DNA from: Xanthomonas arboricola pv. guizotiae | Lineage (GTDB): Bacteria > Pseudomonadota > Gammaproteobacteria > Xanthomonadales > Xanthomonadaceae | Assembly: GCF_002940205.1 (NCBI RefSeq) | Contig: NZ_MDSK01000025.1 | Coordinates: forward strand, 1 to 64,000 | Direction of reading: 5' to 3' | DNA: 64,000 bases | In this document: positions 1 to 9,675 of the stretch, piece after piece | How the letters are laid out: the number at the start of each line of letters is the position of its first letter | Position numbering within the stretch: position 1 is the stretch's first letter | The notes under the pieces: model-generated | The model's database searches: none | What the model was told of the DNA's origin: nothing | The model's input: the letters and a program-made list of their open reading frames with translations, nothing else | Translations under genes and position numbers: made by a program

Positions 1-294
1 GTCGCATCGATCTCCACTTGGCGTTGCTTTCGCTCGCATCCTCCATCATCTGCTTACGCCTTCTTCCTGGGTTTTGTTAGCCGCTCTAAGTACGTGAATC
101 CGATCAACGGCAAGCAGACCACCAAATCCGTGGGCGTGCGCTGGGACTTGCATCCTTCCCTTGCGCTGAAGGCGCAGTGGGATGTCGTCGATACCCACGG
201 CACCATCGGCAAGAGCTTCAATATCGGCAGCTTCCGACCAGGCTTCGACGGTAAGGCGAACGTGTTTGCCGTAGCACTCGATTTCGTCTTTTAA
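1..294 (+). CDS. outer-membrane porin, C-terminal fragment (5' end outside window)
   Basis: The reading frame is open from the first base to the TAA at 292-294. The readable C-terminus (KSVGVRWDLHPSLALKAQWD, then ending NVFAVALDFVF) alternates polar and hydrophobic residues and finishes on Phe, as the last beta-strands of outer-membrane porins do. The small secreted phosphate-binding-like protein that follows, and the chemoreceptor after it, suggest an anion or phosphate-selective porin, but this is inferred from context only. The first 30 residues are less porin-like, so a frameshift near the window edge cannot be excluded. Confidence 0.6.
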   Translation, partial: VASISTWRCFRSHPPSSAYAFFLGFVSRSKYVNPINGKQTTKSVGVRWDLHPSLALKAQWDVVDTHGTIGKSFNIGSFRPGFDGKANVFAVALDFVF

Positions 295-321
295 CCCATC
301 GTCGCCTTGCACGGAGTTCAC

Positions 322-732
322 ATGAAAAATTTCTCTCCACTCCTGATGGTCCTGCTGTTCTGCCCGCCACTGCACGCGGTTGCCGGCGCGGTGGTAGTGG
401 CCAAGGATTCGCCTGTTGTCGTGGCCAATGTCGAGGAGGCCAAGAAAGTCTTCCTCGGTCGCCAGACCACCAGCGGCGGCAAGACCATCACCTTGATCTA
501 CCAGAAGGATGCAGCCACTCGTGCTGAATTCGAGGGCAAGGTATTGGGCAAGACAGGCGCCGATTTGACCGGCTATTGGTCCAAGCTGATCTTCTCCGGC
601 AAAGCGAGCGCACCGACCGAAGTCGCCGGTGATGCGGACGTCAAGGCCAAGGTAAAGGCAAATTCCGGCGCGGTCGGCTATGTCAGTGACAAAGCCATCG
701 ACGACTCCGTCAAGGTGTTGTTGAAGTACTGA
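322..732 (+). CDS. small periplasmic phosphate-ABC-transporter substrate-binding-like protein
   Basis: 136 residues. The ATG at 322 is preceded by ACGGAG at 311-316; an in-frame TTG at 307 is less likely. Residues 1-25 form a signal peptide (hydrophobic MVLLFCPPL, then AVAGA). The mature part is a single PstS-like lobe: an early beta-strand ([10 protein letters not shown]), a middle segment about adding the bound group ([11 protein letters not shown]) and a late [12 protein letters not shown] motif typical of PBP-like phosphate-binding proteins. It is much shorter than true PstS (about 340 residues), so it is probably a soluble sensor or auxiliary binding protein rather than a transporter component. 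It lies 27 bp after the porin and 53 bp before the chemoreceptor, suggesting one transcription unit. Confidence 0.7.
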   Translation: MKNFSPLLMVLLFCPPLHAVAGAVVVAKDSPVVVANVEEAKKVFLGRQTTSGGKTITLIYQKDAATRAEFEGKVLGKTGADLTGYWSKLIFSGKASAPTEVAGDADVKAKVKANSGAVGYVSDKAIDDSVKVLLKY

Positions 733-785
733 GTTGCTTAGGTCTGGCACAAGGTGCCAGATCTCACCTTTCCGGGAGAGACCTC

Positions 786-2996
786 ATGTCATCCGCCTCC
801 AAACGCCTTTCACTTCCCAGATGGGGAATGCTTTCGCGTGCTACCGCACGCTTATCGCGGCGGTTGCGCTACATATCGATCCGCAGCAAGATTTTGCTGT
901 TGCCCAGCATCGCCCTGCTGGGCTTGCTGGCCTACAGCGTCTACACCATCTCCGCATCGCGCGCCAATATCCACACATTGGAGCGTTTTGCTGCCAATAC
1001 CCTACCGGTGATGTCGCTGGCCGCGCAGGCCAACCAGGGGCTGATCGAGACACAGGCCACCTTCAGCCAGGCGCTTGGCGACAAAGACGAGTTCCTGATC
1101 GAGGATGCGGTCAAACTCGCCCAAACAGCGCGCCAGAAGATTCAGTCGATCAAGACCAAGGATCCCAGCTATGCGCCACGGGTCACCGAATTGGTTGCCC
1201 TGTGGGATCGCTATGTCGAAAAAAGCAAGCTCGCCGTCACCGGCATCATCAGCGGTCAAGGCGACATGCAGTCGTTCCAGGCACTGGCGACCGAAAAACA
1301 GGCTGCCTACCAACAGGTACGCGACGCGCTCAACAAGCTGGGTAGCGACAGCGAAACCAGCTTCAAGAGCGCGCTGACCGAAGCGGCTGCGCAGGCGACG
1401 CGTGCGTCGTGGATCGGTGCGTCGGCGACCGTGGTGCTGCTGCTGCTGACGGTGCTGGCTGCACTGCTGATCGATGCGGCCATCCGTCAGCCCATCGAGC
1501 GGCTCAACCAGGCGATCGGCCAGGTGGCGCGTGGCGATTTCGATGTACACGTGGAGGACGAGGGAAAAGATGCGCTGAGTACAATGTGCCGCTCGTTCAA
1601 CTCGTTGCTGGTGGATTTGAAGGCAGCGATCAGCGAAACCAACCAGGTGCTGGCGGCGGTAGAGCGCGGCAACTTCAGTCAACGCGTCGCCGCCGATCTT
1701 CCTGGGGATCTGGCCACGCTCAAGCATGGCGTTAATGCCGGCGCCGACAGCGTACAGCGCACCATGCGTGCCCTGGACGCAGTCATGGATGCACTGGCCA
1801 GAGGCGACTTCTCCGCACGGATGAGCGAAGACGTGGAAGGCGATTCGCGCGTGAAGGTGGATCGCGCGATGCACCTGCTGCAGGAGTCGCTGGAAGAATT
1901 GAGAACCAGCATGACCGCCACTGCCGAGGGCAATTTCAAGCGTCGGATCGATGCGGATCTTCCCGGTGACCTGGGCGTGCTCAAGCAGGCGGTCAATCAA
2001 TCTTTGAATGCGTTGGATCTGGCACTTTCGGAGATCAGCGCCACCACAGATGCACTTGCCAATGGCGATCTGAGCCGGCGCGTCCAGGGTCTCTATGCAG
2101 GCACCCTCGGTGCGCTGACATCCAGCCTCAACGGATCGCTAGACAGTTTGAGCGAGGTCATCGGCGAGGTGGCCAGCACCGCAGAAGATGTGAGCAACGG
2201 TGCCGATGAAATTTCGTCGGGCAACAGCGACCTGTCCGGACGCACCGAACGCCAGGCTGCAGCGCTGGAGCAAAGCGCAGCCAGCATTAAGTCGCTGCTG
2301 GAGTCGGCGCGCCAGGCCGCAGAAAACAGCCGTCAGACCAGCGAACTGACGGTCGGTGCGCTGGAGAACTCGCGCCACGGCGCGGAAGTGGTCAGCAAGG
2401 CTGGCGATTCCATGGAAGGCATCAACCAGTCCAGTCGGCGGATCGCCGATATCATTGGCCTGATCGATTCCGTGGCATTCCAGACCAACCTGCTCGCCCT
2501 CAACGCGGCAGTGGAAGCCGCCCGTGCCGGCGAGCACGGGCGCGGTTTTGCAGTGGTTGCCAGCGAAGTTCGCAACCTTGCGCACCGAACCGCATCGTCG
2601 GCCAAGGAAATCCGCGATCTGATCAGTGACTCCAACCAACGCGTGCACGAGGGCACCGATCTGGTCGCCGCTACACGCGAGCAATTGGAAGCGATCAATG
2701 CATCCAACGAGCGGGTCGCACAGCTCTCCCGCGAAGCCGCCAGCGCCGCACAGGATCAATCTTCGGGACTGCAGGAACTCAGCCGGGCGGTGGACGATCT
2801 GGAAAGCGTGAACCAGCAAAACAGCAGCCTGGTCGAGGAGGTGTCCGCATCCAGCGAGTCGCTACGCGAACGCGCGGTGCAGCTGCGCACGATGGTGGCG
2901 GGGTTCCGGTTGCAGGATGCGGATAGTGCAGTACGGCAGAGTTCGGCGGTGGTCGCAAAGCTGGCCCTGCAGCGTGCGGCCAGAACACCGGCCTGA
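786..2996 (+). CDS. methyl-accepting chemotaxis protein with repeated HAMP-like modules
   Basis: 736-residue membrane chemoreceptor that would control CheA/CheW at the inner membrane. TM1 is near residues 35-55, a helical periplasmic sensor spans about 56-208, and TM2 is near 209-230. A HAMP domain follows, then several further HAMP-like units recognisable by the repeated core ([36 protein letters not shown]). The cytoplasmic hairpin has the conserved tip [20 protein letters not shown] followed by [15 protein letters not shown]. The start follows a GGGAGAG ribosome-binding site at about 774-780. Position after a phosphate-binding-like protein hints that the ligand is sensed through that protein; this is inference. 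Confidence 0.93.
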   Translation: MSSASKRLSLPRWGMLSRATARLSRRLRYISIRSKILLLPSIALLGLLAYSVYTISASRANIHTLERFAANTLPVMSLAAQANQGLIETQATFSQALGDKDEFLIEDAVKLAQTARQKIQSIKTKDPSYAPRVTELVALWDRYVEKSKLAVTGIISGQGDMQSFQALATEKQAAYQQVRDALNKLGSDSETSFKSALTEAAAQATRASWIGASATVVLLLLTVLAALLIDAAIRQPIERLNQAIGQVARGDFDVHVEDEGKDALSTMCRSFNSLLVDLKAAISETNQVLAAVERGNFSQRVAADLPGDLATLKHGVNAGADSVQRTMRALDAVMDALARGDFSARMSEDVEGDSRVKVDRAMHLLQESLEELRTSMTATAEGNFKRRIDADLPGDLGVLKQAVNQSLNALDLALSEISATTDALANGDLSRRVQGLYAGTLGALTSSLNGSLDSLSEVIGEVASTAEDVSNGADEISSGNSDLSGRTERQAAALEQSAASIKSLLESARQAAENSRQTSELTVGALENSRHGAEVVSKAGDSMEGINQSSRRIADIIGLIDSVAFQTNLLALNAAVEAARAGEHGRGFAVVASEVRNLAHRTASSAKEIRDLISDSNQRVHEGTDLVAATREQLEAINASNERVAQLSREAASAAQDQSSGLQELSRAVDDLESVNQQNSSLVEEVSASSESLRERAVQLRTMVAGFRLQDADSAVRQSSAVVAKLALQRAARTPA

Positions 2997-3009
2997 CCGC
3001 TCTTTCGAT

Positions 3010-3041
3010 GTCGGTGGCTTGCCATGGGGCAAGCCACCGAC
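3010..3041. terminator. long perfect hairpin between convergent genes
   Basis: A 14-bp perfect inverted repeat (3010-3023 with 3028-3041) closes on a 4-base ATGG loop, between the chemoreceptor and the convergently transcribed glutamine-synthetase-like gene. It lacks a T-run, so it is a terminator-like or transcript-end structure serving either strand rather than a textbook intrinsic terminator. Confidence 0.5.
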
Positions 3042-3104
3042 GCATGGGTCGCGATGGAAACGCGCCTGCAGAGTGGTGGCCCGGCAGGAAAAGCACGGAG
3101 CGCC

Positions 3105-4490
3105 TTACACATTCAACAACAGGAACTCCCGCTCCCACGAACTGATCACCCGAAAGAACGTCTCGTATTCCTTGCGCTTGACCGAGATGTAGGCGCGCAC
3201 GAAGCGCCGCCCCAGCATCTCCTGCAAGGCCTCGCAGCCCTCCAGACCGTCCAGCGCCTCGCCCAGCGAGCGTGGCAACTCGTAGCCGTGCTCCTTGCCG
3301 TTGCTGCTGATCGGCGCGGTCGGCTCGAGCTTTTCGCGGATGCCGAGCAACCCGCAGGCCAGGGTCGCTGCCATCGCCAGATACGGATTGGCGTCGGAGC
3401 CGGCAAAGCGGCTTTCCACCCGCATGTTCTGCGGCACATCGATCGGCACCCGCAGCCCGCAGGTGCGATTGTCGAAGCCCCACAGCACGTTGCTCGGCGA
3501 CACCTCGCCGAACATCAGCCGCCGGTAGGAATTGACATTGGGTGCCAGCAGCCCCATCGCCATCGGAATGTATTTCTGCAGGCCACCGAGATACTGCGCA
3601 AAGGTGTCGCTGAAGCCGCCGTCGCGTTTGCCGCTGAACACGTTCTTGCCGGTGCCGGCATGCAGCAGGCTCTGGTGGATGTGCATCGCACTGCCCGGCT
3701 CGGTCTCCATCGGCTTGGCCAGAAACGTCGCATACACGCCATGCCGCAGCGCCGCTTCGCGCATGGTGCGCTTGAACAGGAACACCTGATCGGCGCGCGA
3801 GAGCGCATCGGCGTGGGTGAAGTTGACCTCCAGCTGCGCGGCGCCGGATTCGTGGATCAGCGTATCCACGTCCAGTTCCATCGCATCGCAATAGTCGTAC
3901 ATCAGGTCCAGGATGGGGTCGAACTCGTTGACCGCATCGATCGAATACGACTGCCGCGCAGTCTCCGGCCGACCCGAGCGCCCGGCCGGCGGCAACAACG
4001 GAAAGTCCGGGTCGGTGTTCTTCTGCACCAGGAAGAATTCCAGCTCCGGCGCCACCACCGGTTGCAGCTTGGCGTCGGCATAGGCGTCCAGCACGCGCCG
4101 CAGCACATTGCGCGGGGCAAGCTCATGCGGCTGGCCGTCCTTGGTGTAGCAATCGTGGATGACCTGCGCGGTGGGATCGGCCGCCCACGGCACCATGCGC
4201 ACGGTGGACGCGTCCGGGCGCAGATGCATGTCCGAATCCGATGGCGAGGTCAGCTCGTAGTAATCGTCCGGGAAATCGCCGGTGACGGTGGTGGCGAAGA
4301 TGCCTTCCGGCAGCCGGGTGCCGTAGTCGTGCGAAAACTTGTCCGCCGGAATGATCTTGCCGCGTGCGTTGCCGGTGATGTCCGGCACCAGGCACTCGAC
4401 CTCGGTGATGTGGCGGTCCTTGAGCCAGCGGCGCAGCGCGCTCTCGGGCTGCTTGGGCGTGGATGTGCGCGAACGTGTGCGGATCGACAT
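3105..4490 (-). CDS. glutamine synthetase family ligase, PuuA-like (gamma-glutamylputrescine synthetase)
   Basis: 461 residues, cytoplasmic. Joins glutamate to an amine such as putrescine using ATP, the first step of the gamma-glutamylated polyamine pathway. The N-terminal GlnA beta-grasp part (VECLVPDITGNARGKIIPA) is followed by the catalytic barrel with Mg/Glu ligands (APELEFF, ESGAAQLEVNF), the ATP-site histidine motif GSAMHIHQSLL, NSYRRLMFGE and the R-rich VESRFAGSDANPYLA. It lacks the adenylylation tyrosine motif of housekeeping GlnA. The gene ends 6 bp after the start region of the PuuD-like gene upstream on the same strand, forming a two-gene operon. A second PuuA-like paralogue is encoded divergently at 5540. 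Confidence 0.88.
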   Translation of the reverse strand: MSIRTRSRTSTPKQPESALRRWLKDRHITEVECLVPDITGNARGKIIPADKFSHDYGTRLPEGIFATTVTGDFPDDYYELTSPSDSDMHLRPDASTVRMVPWAADPTAQVIHDCYTKDGQPHELAPRNVLRRVLDAYADAKLQPVVAPELEFFLVQKNTDPDFPLLPPAGRSGRPETARQSYSIDAVNEFDPILDLMYDYCDAMELDVDTLIHESGAAQLEVNFTHADALSRADQVFLFKRTMREAALRHGVYATFLAKPMETEPGSAMHIHQSLLHAGTGKNVFSGKRDGGFSDTFAQYLGGLQKYIPMAMGLLAPNVNSYRRLMFGEVSPSNVLWGFDNRTCGLRVPIDVPQNMRVESRFAGSDANPYLAMAATLACGLLGIREKLEPTAPISSNGKEHGYELPRSLGEALDGLEGCEALQEMLGRRFVRAYISVKRKEYETFFRVISSWEREFLLLNV

Positions 4491-4496
4491 GCAACC

Positions 4497-5252
4497 TCAC
4501 TGACCGCGTCGAGCGGCGTATTGGCGACAGGCCTCGCCGAAGGCCTGGAAGATGGCACGGTAGAACGGATGCTGGGCGACACGCCACTCCGGATGCCACT
4601 GCACCGCGAGCAGAAAGCCCGGCCCGGCGCCGCGAAAGGCTTCGATCAGGCCGTCCGGCGCGGTGGCCTCGATCAGCAGGCCGTCGGCCAGGCGCGCAAT
4701 GCCCTGCCCGTGCAGCGAGTTCACCGCGACCTGCGCACTGTCGCTCATGCCGGCCAGCAGGCCGCCGGGGTGCAGCTGCACCGGATGCGCCGGGCCGTAC
4801 TGCATGTCCAGCGGCGCGGCACGGTCTTCGCGGTGATCGGCCAGGCCGGGCACATCATGCACGCGTTGATACAGGCGCCCGCCCAGCGCCACGTTGACCT
4901 CCTGCAGCCCGCGGCAGATCGCCAGCACCGGCAGGCCGCGCGCGAGCGCCTGCGGAATCAGCCCCAGGCTGGTGGCATCGCGCGCCGGGTCGTGCGGATT
5001 GCCCTCCCAGCTCGGCTCGTCGCTGTAGTGATGCGGCTCGACATTGCTCACCGCACCGGTCAGCAACAGGCCATCCAGGCGATCCAGCCACGCGCCCGCA
5101 TCCAGCGTAGGCTGCAGGCTCGGCAACAGCACCGGCATCGCCCCGGCCGCGTCCACCACCGCGCGGATGTATTTTTCCCCAGTGGCCAGAAACGGATGCG
5201 GCCCTTGCTGGAGGCGATCGGTCGGCAACCCGACCAGTGGAACGATGGGCAT
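4497..5252 (-). CDS. gamma-glutamyl-gamma-aminobutyrate hydrolase (class I GATase-like), PuuD-like
   Basis: 251 residues, cytoplasmic. Expected to hydrolyse gamma-glutamyl-GABA to glutamate and GABA. The class I glutamine amidotransferase fold shows the nucleophile elbow AICRGLQEVN with catalytic Cys and the His-containing VQWHPEWR near the C-terminus. An early LLLTGAVSNVEPHHY stretch corresponds to the oxyanion region of the family. First gene of the minus-strand pair; its ATG at 5252 faces the divergent intergenic region. Together with the neighbouring ligases and flavin oxidase it makes a nearly complete Puu pathway; no PuuC dehydrogenase is visible here. Confidence 0.88.
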   Translation of the reverse strand: MPIVPLVGLPTDRLQQGPHPFLATGEKYIRAVVDAAGAMPVLLPSLQPTLDAGAWLDRLDGLLLTGAVSNVEPHHYSDEPSWEGNPHDPARDATSLGLIPQALARGLPVLAICRGLQEVNVALGGRLYQRVHDVPGLADHREDRAAPLDMQYGPAHPVQLHPGGLLAGMSDSAQVAVNSLHGQGIARLADGLLIEATAPDGLIEAFRGAGPGFLLAVQWHPEWRVAQHPFYRAIFQAFGEACRQYAARRGQ

Positions 5253-5480
5253 GCAGATCTCCCGGTTGACGCTGCTGCATCACGCCTGCGCTCGCCATCA
5301 GGCAGGCGCTGGCACTGTACAGGGCACAGGTGGCGCGCAGCTGGCGGCTTGCGCATCACCTGCATCCCTCCGACTGCGACGACTTGTCAGCGGGTGCTCG
5401 TCACGGGTTGATGGGGTGCGTCGCCGATGCCTGCGAACTTAGCGTGCGGCCACCTGCATTGCCAGGGTCCACACACGCAC

Positions 5481-5494
5481 GATCGCGAACGATC
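5481..5494. promoter_or_regulatory. small palindrome in divergent puu intergenic region (possible operator)
   Basis: GATCG-CGAA-CGATC (5-bp arms, 4-base spacer) lies about 45 bp before the start of the second glutamine-synthetase-like gene, in the 287-bp region between divergent operons. It is well placed for a shared regulator such as a PuuR-type repressor, but no regulator gene is nearby and so short a palindrome can arise by chance. Confidence 0.25.
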
Positions 5495-5539
5495 ACCTGC
5501 GCTTTGCTAGTCTGAGCGGCGACCTTGCAGGTGGTGCCC

Positions 5540-6919
5540 ATGGTTTCCGAGAACTCCGTCGCGTGCTTGCCCGCCACCGATGCCGCCACGCTGGCGCGAA
5601 TCGGTGGCTGCGAAGCGGTCGATCTGCTGTTGCCCGACACCAATGGCGTGCTGCGTGGCAAACGTGTGACAGCCGAAGTCCTGGACAAGGTCTATCGCGA
5701 TGGCGTGTGCCTGCCGATGTCGCTGATCGCCACCGACATCACCGGCAATACCGTCGAGGAAACCGGGCTGGGCTACGCCATCGGCGATGCCGATCGCATC
5801 TGCCGGCCCATCGCCGGCTCGCTGCGCACGGTGCCGTGGGCGCCGCGGCCGATGGCGCAGCTGCTGCTGGCGATGCATCAGCCGGACGGCAGCGTGTTCG
5901 AGGTCGCGCCGCGCGCGGTCCTGCAGCGCGTGCTGCACGGTTTTGCTGCGCTCGGCCTGACCCCGGTCATGGCGGTGGAACTGGAGTTCTACCTGTTCGA
6001 CGCGGTGCCCGATGCGCAGGGACGCCCGCAGACGCCGCGCGACCCGCAGACCGGTGCGCGCAGCGACAGCACCCAGGTGTATTCCTTGCAGGACCTGGAC
6101 GACCAGCGCGCGTTCACCGACGCGGTGACTGCCGCCTGCCGGCAGCAGGGCATCCCGGCCGACACCGCCGTGGCCGAATACGCACCCGGCCAGTTCGAAA
6201 TCAACCTGCAGCATCGCGCCGATGCGGTGGCCGCCTGCGACGAGGCGATCCTGCTCAAGCGCACCATCAAGGCGATTGCGCAACAGCAGGGCAAGCTCGC
6301 CAGCTTCATGGCCAAGCCGTTTCCCGGCCAGGCCGGCAGCGGCCTGCACCCGCATGTGAGCCTGCTCGATGCCGACGGGCACAACGTGTTTGCCGGCAGC
6401 GTCGGTGTGCCCGCCGACCGCCTGCGCCATGCCATCGCCGGCCTGCAGCGGCACGCCGATGCCTCGCTGCTGATGTTCGCGCCGCACGCCAACAGTTACC
6501 GCAGGTTCGTCAGCAATGCCTTCGTGCCGCTGGATGCGAGCTGGGGCTTCAACAACCGCACCGTGGCGCTGCGCATCCCGCACAGCGATACACGCAACAC
6601 CCGTATCGAGCATCGCATCGCCGGCGCCGATGCCAACCCGTACCTGGCCGCCGCCGCCGTGCTGGCCGCCATGCTGGACGGCCTGCAACATCCCGCCGAA
6701 CCCAGCGCGCCAGTCACCGGCAATGCCTACGCGCAAGCGGTCTTTCGTCCGCGCACCTGGCAGGCGGCGGTGGATGCATTCGGCGCCAGCGACTTTGTCG
6801 GCGCGCAGTTCGGCAGCCAGTTCCAGCACGTATTCGGCCAGCAGAAACAGCGCGAGCTGCTCGACTACCAGGCGCAGGTGCCGGATCTGGATTACGCCCG
6901 GTACCTGCGGATCGTCTGA
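5540..6919 (+). CDS. second PuuA-like glutamine synthetase family ligase
   Basis: 459 residues. I chose the ATG at 5540 because AGGTGG at 5529-5534 is correctly spaced; a TTG at 5525 would add five residues. Same architecture as the minus-strand paralogue: VDLLLPDTNGVLRGKRVTAE at the N-terminus, VELEFYLFDA, the YAPGQFEINLQH glutamate-site strand, GSGLHPHVSLLD (ATP/metal) and IEHRIAGADANPYLAAAAV. The two proteins are clearly diverged and so may ligate different amines. Its stop overlaps the start of the following oxidase in an ATGA junction, implying translational coupling. Confidence 0.88.
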   Translation: MVSENSVACLPATDAATLARIGGCEAVDLLLPDTNGVLRGKRVTAEVLDKVYRDGVCLPMSLIATDITGNTVEETGLGYAIGDADRICRPIAGSLRTVPWAPRPMAQLLLAMHQPDGSVFEVAPRAVLQRVLHGFAALGLTPVMAVELEFYLFDAVPDAQGRPQTPRDPQTGARSDSTQVYSLQDLDDQRAFTDAVTAACRQQGIPADTAVAEYAPGQFEINLQHRADAVAACDEAILLKRTIKAIAQQQGKLASFMAKPFPGQAGSGLHPHVSLLDADGHNVFAGSVGVPADRLRHAIAGLQRHADASLLMFAPHANSYRRFVSNAFVPLDASWGFNNRTVALRIPHSDTRNTRIEHRIAGADANPYLAAAAVLAAMLDGLQHPAEPSAPVTGNAYAQAVFRPRTWQAAVDAFGASDFVGAQFGSQFQHVFGQQKQRELLDYQAQVPDLDYARYLRIV

Positions 6920-8235
6920 TGGACGGCCCGGCCACAACGCTGCCGCCAACCGATCCGCCGGGTAACGGCTATCCCGACAGCTGGTATGCCCGCAGCACGC
7001 CGGCCCTGCCGGAGCAACCACGCCTGCAAGGCGTCCAACGTGCCGATGTCTGCATCCTCGGCGCCGGCTATACCGGCCTCACCGCTGCGCTCGCCCTGGC
7101 CGAGGCCGGCTACACCGTCATCGTGCTGGACGCCAGGCGCATCGGCTGGGGCGCCTCCGGGCACAACGGCGGCCAGGCCATCGTCGGCTACGGCTGCGAG
7201 CAGGAAACCCTGGAAGCGCTGGTCGGCGACGCCGACGCGCGGCTGCTGTTCGACTTCTCGCGCGACGGCATGCGCCTGCTGCGCGCGCGCATCGACCGCC
7301 ACGCCATCGCCTGCGACTGGCGCAACGGCCACGCCCATGTACCGCTGAAGCCGCGCCAGGTGCAGGCCTTGCAGCACGGCATCGTGCGCATGGCCGAGCG
7401 CTACGACTACCCGCTGGAATGGTGGGACCGCGCGCGTACGCGGCAGGTGCTGGACAGCCCGCTCTACCTGGGCGCGATGTTCGACCCGGCCAGCGGCCAT
7501 CTGCATCCGCTGGCCTATGCGCTGGGCCTGGCGCGCGCAGCGCTGGCGGCCGGCGTACGCATCCACGAGGCCTCGCCCGTCTCCCGGCTGGAGCACGGCG
7601 CGCGCGTGACGATGCATACCGACCAGGGCAGCGTCAGCGCCGAGTTCGGCGTGATCGCCGGCAACGCCCTGCTGCAGGGCATTTCCACAGCGCTGGAACG
7701 CCGCATCATGCCGGTCGGCACCTATGTCGGTGCGACGCCGCCGCTGGGCCAGGCCCGTGCACGCGCGCTGATCGCCAACGACATGGCGGTCGCCGACACC
7801 AACTGGGCACTGGACTACTACCGGCTCAGCGCCGACCACCGGCTGCTGTTCGGCGGACGCGCCAGCTACTCCTCGCGCCCGCCGCCCGGCCTGGATCGGT
7901 TGATGACCCGGCGCATGCACACGGTCTTCCCGCAACTGCGCGACGTGCCGCTGCAAGCCCTGTGGGGCGGCTACGTGGACATCTCGCGCAATCGCGCCCC
8001 GCACTGGGGCCGGCTGGGGCCGAACGTGTATTTCGCGCAGGGATTTTCCGGGCATGGCGTCGCCGCCACCGGCCTGGCCGGCCAGGTCATCGCCGAGGCC
8101 ATCGCCGGCCAGAGCCGACGGCTGGACGTGTTCGCACGCATTCCGCATCGGCCCTTCCCCGGGGGGCGCCTGCTACGCACGCCGCTGCTGGTGGCGGCGA
8201 TGAGTTGGTACCGGCTGCGCGATGCGTTGTGGTGA
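6919..8235 (+). CDS. FAD-dependent oxidoreductase, PuuB-like gamma-glutamylputrescine oxidase
   Basis: 438 residues, DAO/GlpO-type flavoenzyme expected to oxidise the gamma-glutamylated amine to the aldehyde with release of ammonia and H2O2. The N-terminal dinucleotide fold is clear (ADVCILGAGYTGLTAALALA), followed by IGWGASGHNGGQ, the family's FAD-contacting segment. The C-terminal NVYFAQGFSGHGVAATGLAG is the second FAD motif. The start codon overlaps the preceding ligase stop (ATGA), so the two are translationally coupled. A Pro-rich N-terminal leader of about 35 residues precedes the FAD domain, as in PuuB. Confidence 0.88.
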   Translation: MDGPATTLPPTDPPGNGYPDSWYARSTPALPEQPRLQGVQRADVCILGAGYTGLTAALALAEAGYTVIVLDARRIGWGASGHNGGQAIVGYGCEQETLEALVGDADARLLFDFSRDGMRLLRARIDRHAIACDWRNGHAHVPLKPRQVQALQHGIVRMAERYDYPLEWWDRARTRQVLDSPLYLGAMFDPASGHLHPLAYALGLARAALAAGVRIHEASPVSRLEHGARVTMHTDQGSVSAEFGVIAGNALLQGISTALERRIMPVGTYVGATPPLGQARARALIANDMAVADTNWALDYYRLSADHRLLFGGRASYSSRPPPGLDRLMTRRMHTVFPQLRDVPLQALWGGYVDISRNRAPHWGRLGPNVYFAQGFSGHGVAATGLAGQVIAEAIAGQSRRLDVFARIPHRPFPGGRLLRTPLLVAAMSWYRLRDALW

Positions 8236-8331
8236 ACAGGGCGCCGTCTTGGGCACTTTGAGACGCGGCGCTCAAGTTTTGGCGAGCAGGGCCGTTAGCT
8301 GGTATGACGGTTCGATCCGCACGGCCAGCCG

Positions 8332-9630
8332 ATGTCCCCAGGTACCCTACATCGCAATAGTGAAAGCGCAGTCCTGCCGCAACGCGTGTTGCTGGTGGAG
8401 AACTCGCGCACCTTCACCAGCATGCTGCGCGAAGCCATCGAGCAACGCGTGGAGCTGCCGGTCACGGTCGTATCGACGCTGGCGGAAGCCGCCCGTGTAC
8501 TGGACGAAGAAGACGGCTGGTTTCTGGTCCTGACCGGCCTGGTATTGGTGGACGGCGACCGCGACAAGGTCGTGGAATTTTTCCTCTCGCGCAAGCTGCC
8601 CACCGTGGTGGTCAGCGGCGTCTACGACGAGGATCTGCGCCAGCGCGTGCTGCAGCAGCAGATCATCGATTACGTGCTCAAGAACGCGCCCGGCAGCATC
8701 GAATATCTGGCCTGGCTGGTGCAACGCCTGGAGCGCAACCGCCGCATCGCCGCGCTGGTGGTGGACGATTCCCTGTCCGCACGGACCTATGCGGCCGCGT
8801 TGCTGTCGATGTACGGCTACCGCGTGGTGCTGGCGGCCGACGGTGCGGCCGGCCTGCAGGCGATCGAGCGCGACCCCGGCATCCGCCTGACCATCGTCGA
8901 CCAGGAAATGCCCGGCATGGAAGGGGTGGAATTCACCCGCCGGCTGCGTGCGATCCGTTCGCGCGACAAGGTCGCGGTGATCGGCATCTCCGGCAACAGC
9001 GACTCGTCGCTGATCCCGCGTTTCCTCAAGAACGGTGCCAACGATTTCCTGCGCAAGCCGTTCTCGCGCGAAGAGTTCTTCTGCCGCGTGTCGCAGAACG
9101 TGGACCAGCTGGAACTGATCGGCACGCTGCAGGACCTGGCCACCCGCGACTTCCTCACCGGCCTGCCCAACCGGCGCTATTTCCTGGAACAAAGCCAGCG
9201 GGTGATCCCCACCCTGCTGTCGCAGGAGCAGACGGTCACCGCGGCGATGCTGGACATCGACCACTTCAAGCACATCAACGACACCTGGGGCCACGAAGCC
9301 GGCGACCAGGCGCTGCGGGCGGTGGCCGCATCGGTCTCCAGCCACGCGCGGCCGCAGGATCTGGTGGCGCGTTTCGGCGGCGAAGAATTCTGCCTGCTGG
9401 TACCGGGGCTGGATGCCGCCAACGCCACCAGCTACTTCGAAACCCTGCGCGAACGCATCAGCGCACTGCGCGTGCGGATCGGCGATGAAACCCTCAGCAT
9501 GACGGTGAGCATCGGCGTATGCATCGCCACCGAAGACGGCCAGTCGCTGCACCATCTGCTGGGCGAAGCGGACAAGTACCTATATCTGGCCAAGGCCGGC
9601 GGCCGCAACCAGGTGCGTCTGGCCAGCTGA
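8332..9630 (+). CDS. REC-REC-GGDEF response regulator diguanylate cyclase
   Basis: 432 residues, cytoplasmic. The first receiver-like domain (about 18-118) has Thr68 (VLTGL) where the phospho-acceptor Asp normally sits, so it is probably not phosphorylated. The second receiver (139-255) is intact: acidic pair in VVDDS, Asp190 in IVDQEMPG and Lys242 in RKPF. The GGDEF domain (about 268-430) has the active site RFGGEEF (349-353) and an I-site RPQD at 340-343, so c-di-GMP synthesis with product inhibition is expected. The ribosome-binding site is weak. No partner histidine kinase is adjacent. Confidence 0.88.
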   Translation: MSPGTLHRNSESAVLPQRVLLVENSRTFTSMLREAIEQRVELPVTVVSTLAEAARVLDEEDGWFLVLTGLVLVDGDRDKVVEFFLSRKLPTVVVSGVYDEDLRQRVLQQQIIDYVLKNAPGSIEYLAWLVQRLERNRRIAALVVDDSLSARTYAAALLSMYGYRVVLAADGAAGLQAIERDPGIRLTIVDQEMPGMEGVEFTRRLRAIRSRDKVAVIGISGNSDSSLIPRFLKNGANDFLRKPFSREEFFCRVSQNVDQLELIGTLQDLATRDFLTGLPNRRYFLEQSQRVIPTLLSQEQTVTAAMLDIDHFKHINDTWGHEAGDQALRAVAASVSSHARPQDLVARFGGEEFCLLVPGLDAANATSYFETLRERISALRVRIGDETLSMTVSIGVCIATEDGQSLHHLLGEADKYLYLAKAGGRNQVRLAS

Positions 9631-9675
9631 GCGGCGTCAACGCAGCGCAGCGTGCAGATGCGCGCGATGCGCTGC

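Noticed and set aside
5563-6918. Long open frame overlapping the second PuuA-like gene and continuing into the PuuB-like gene
   Set aside because: Only the part after 6919 has family features; the earlier 450 codons are Arg/Ala-rich shadow of the ligase gene.
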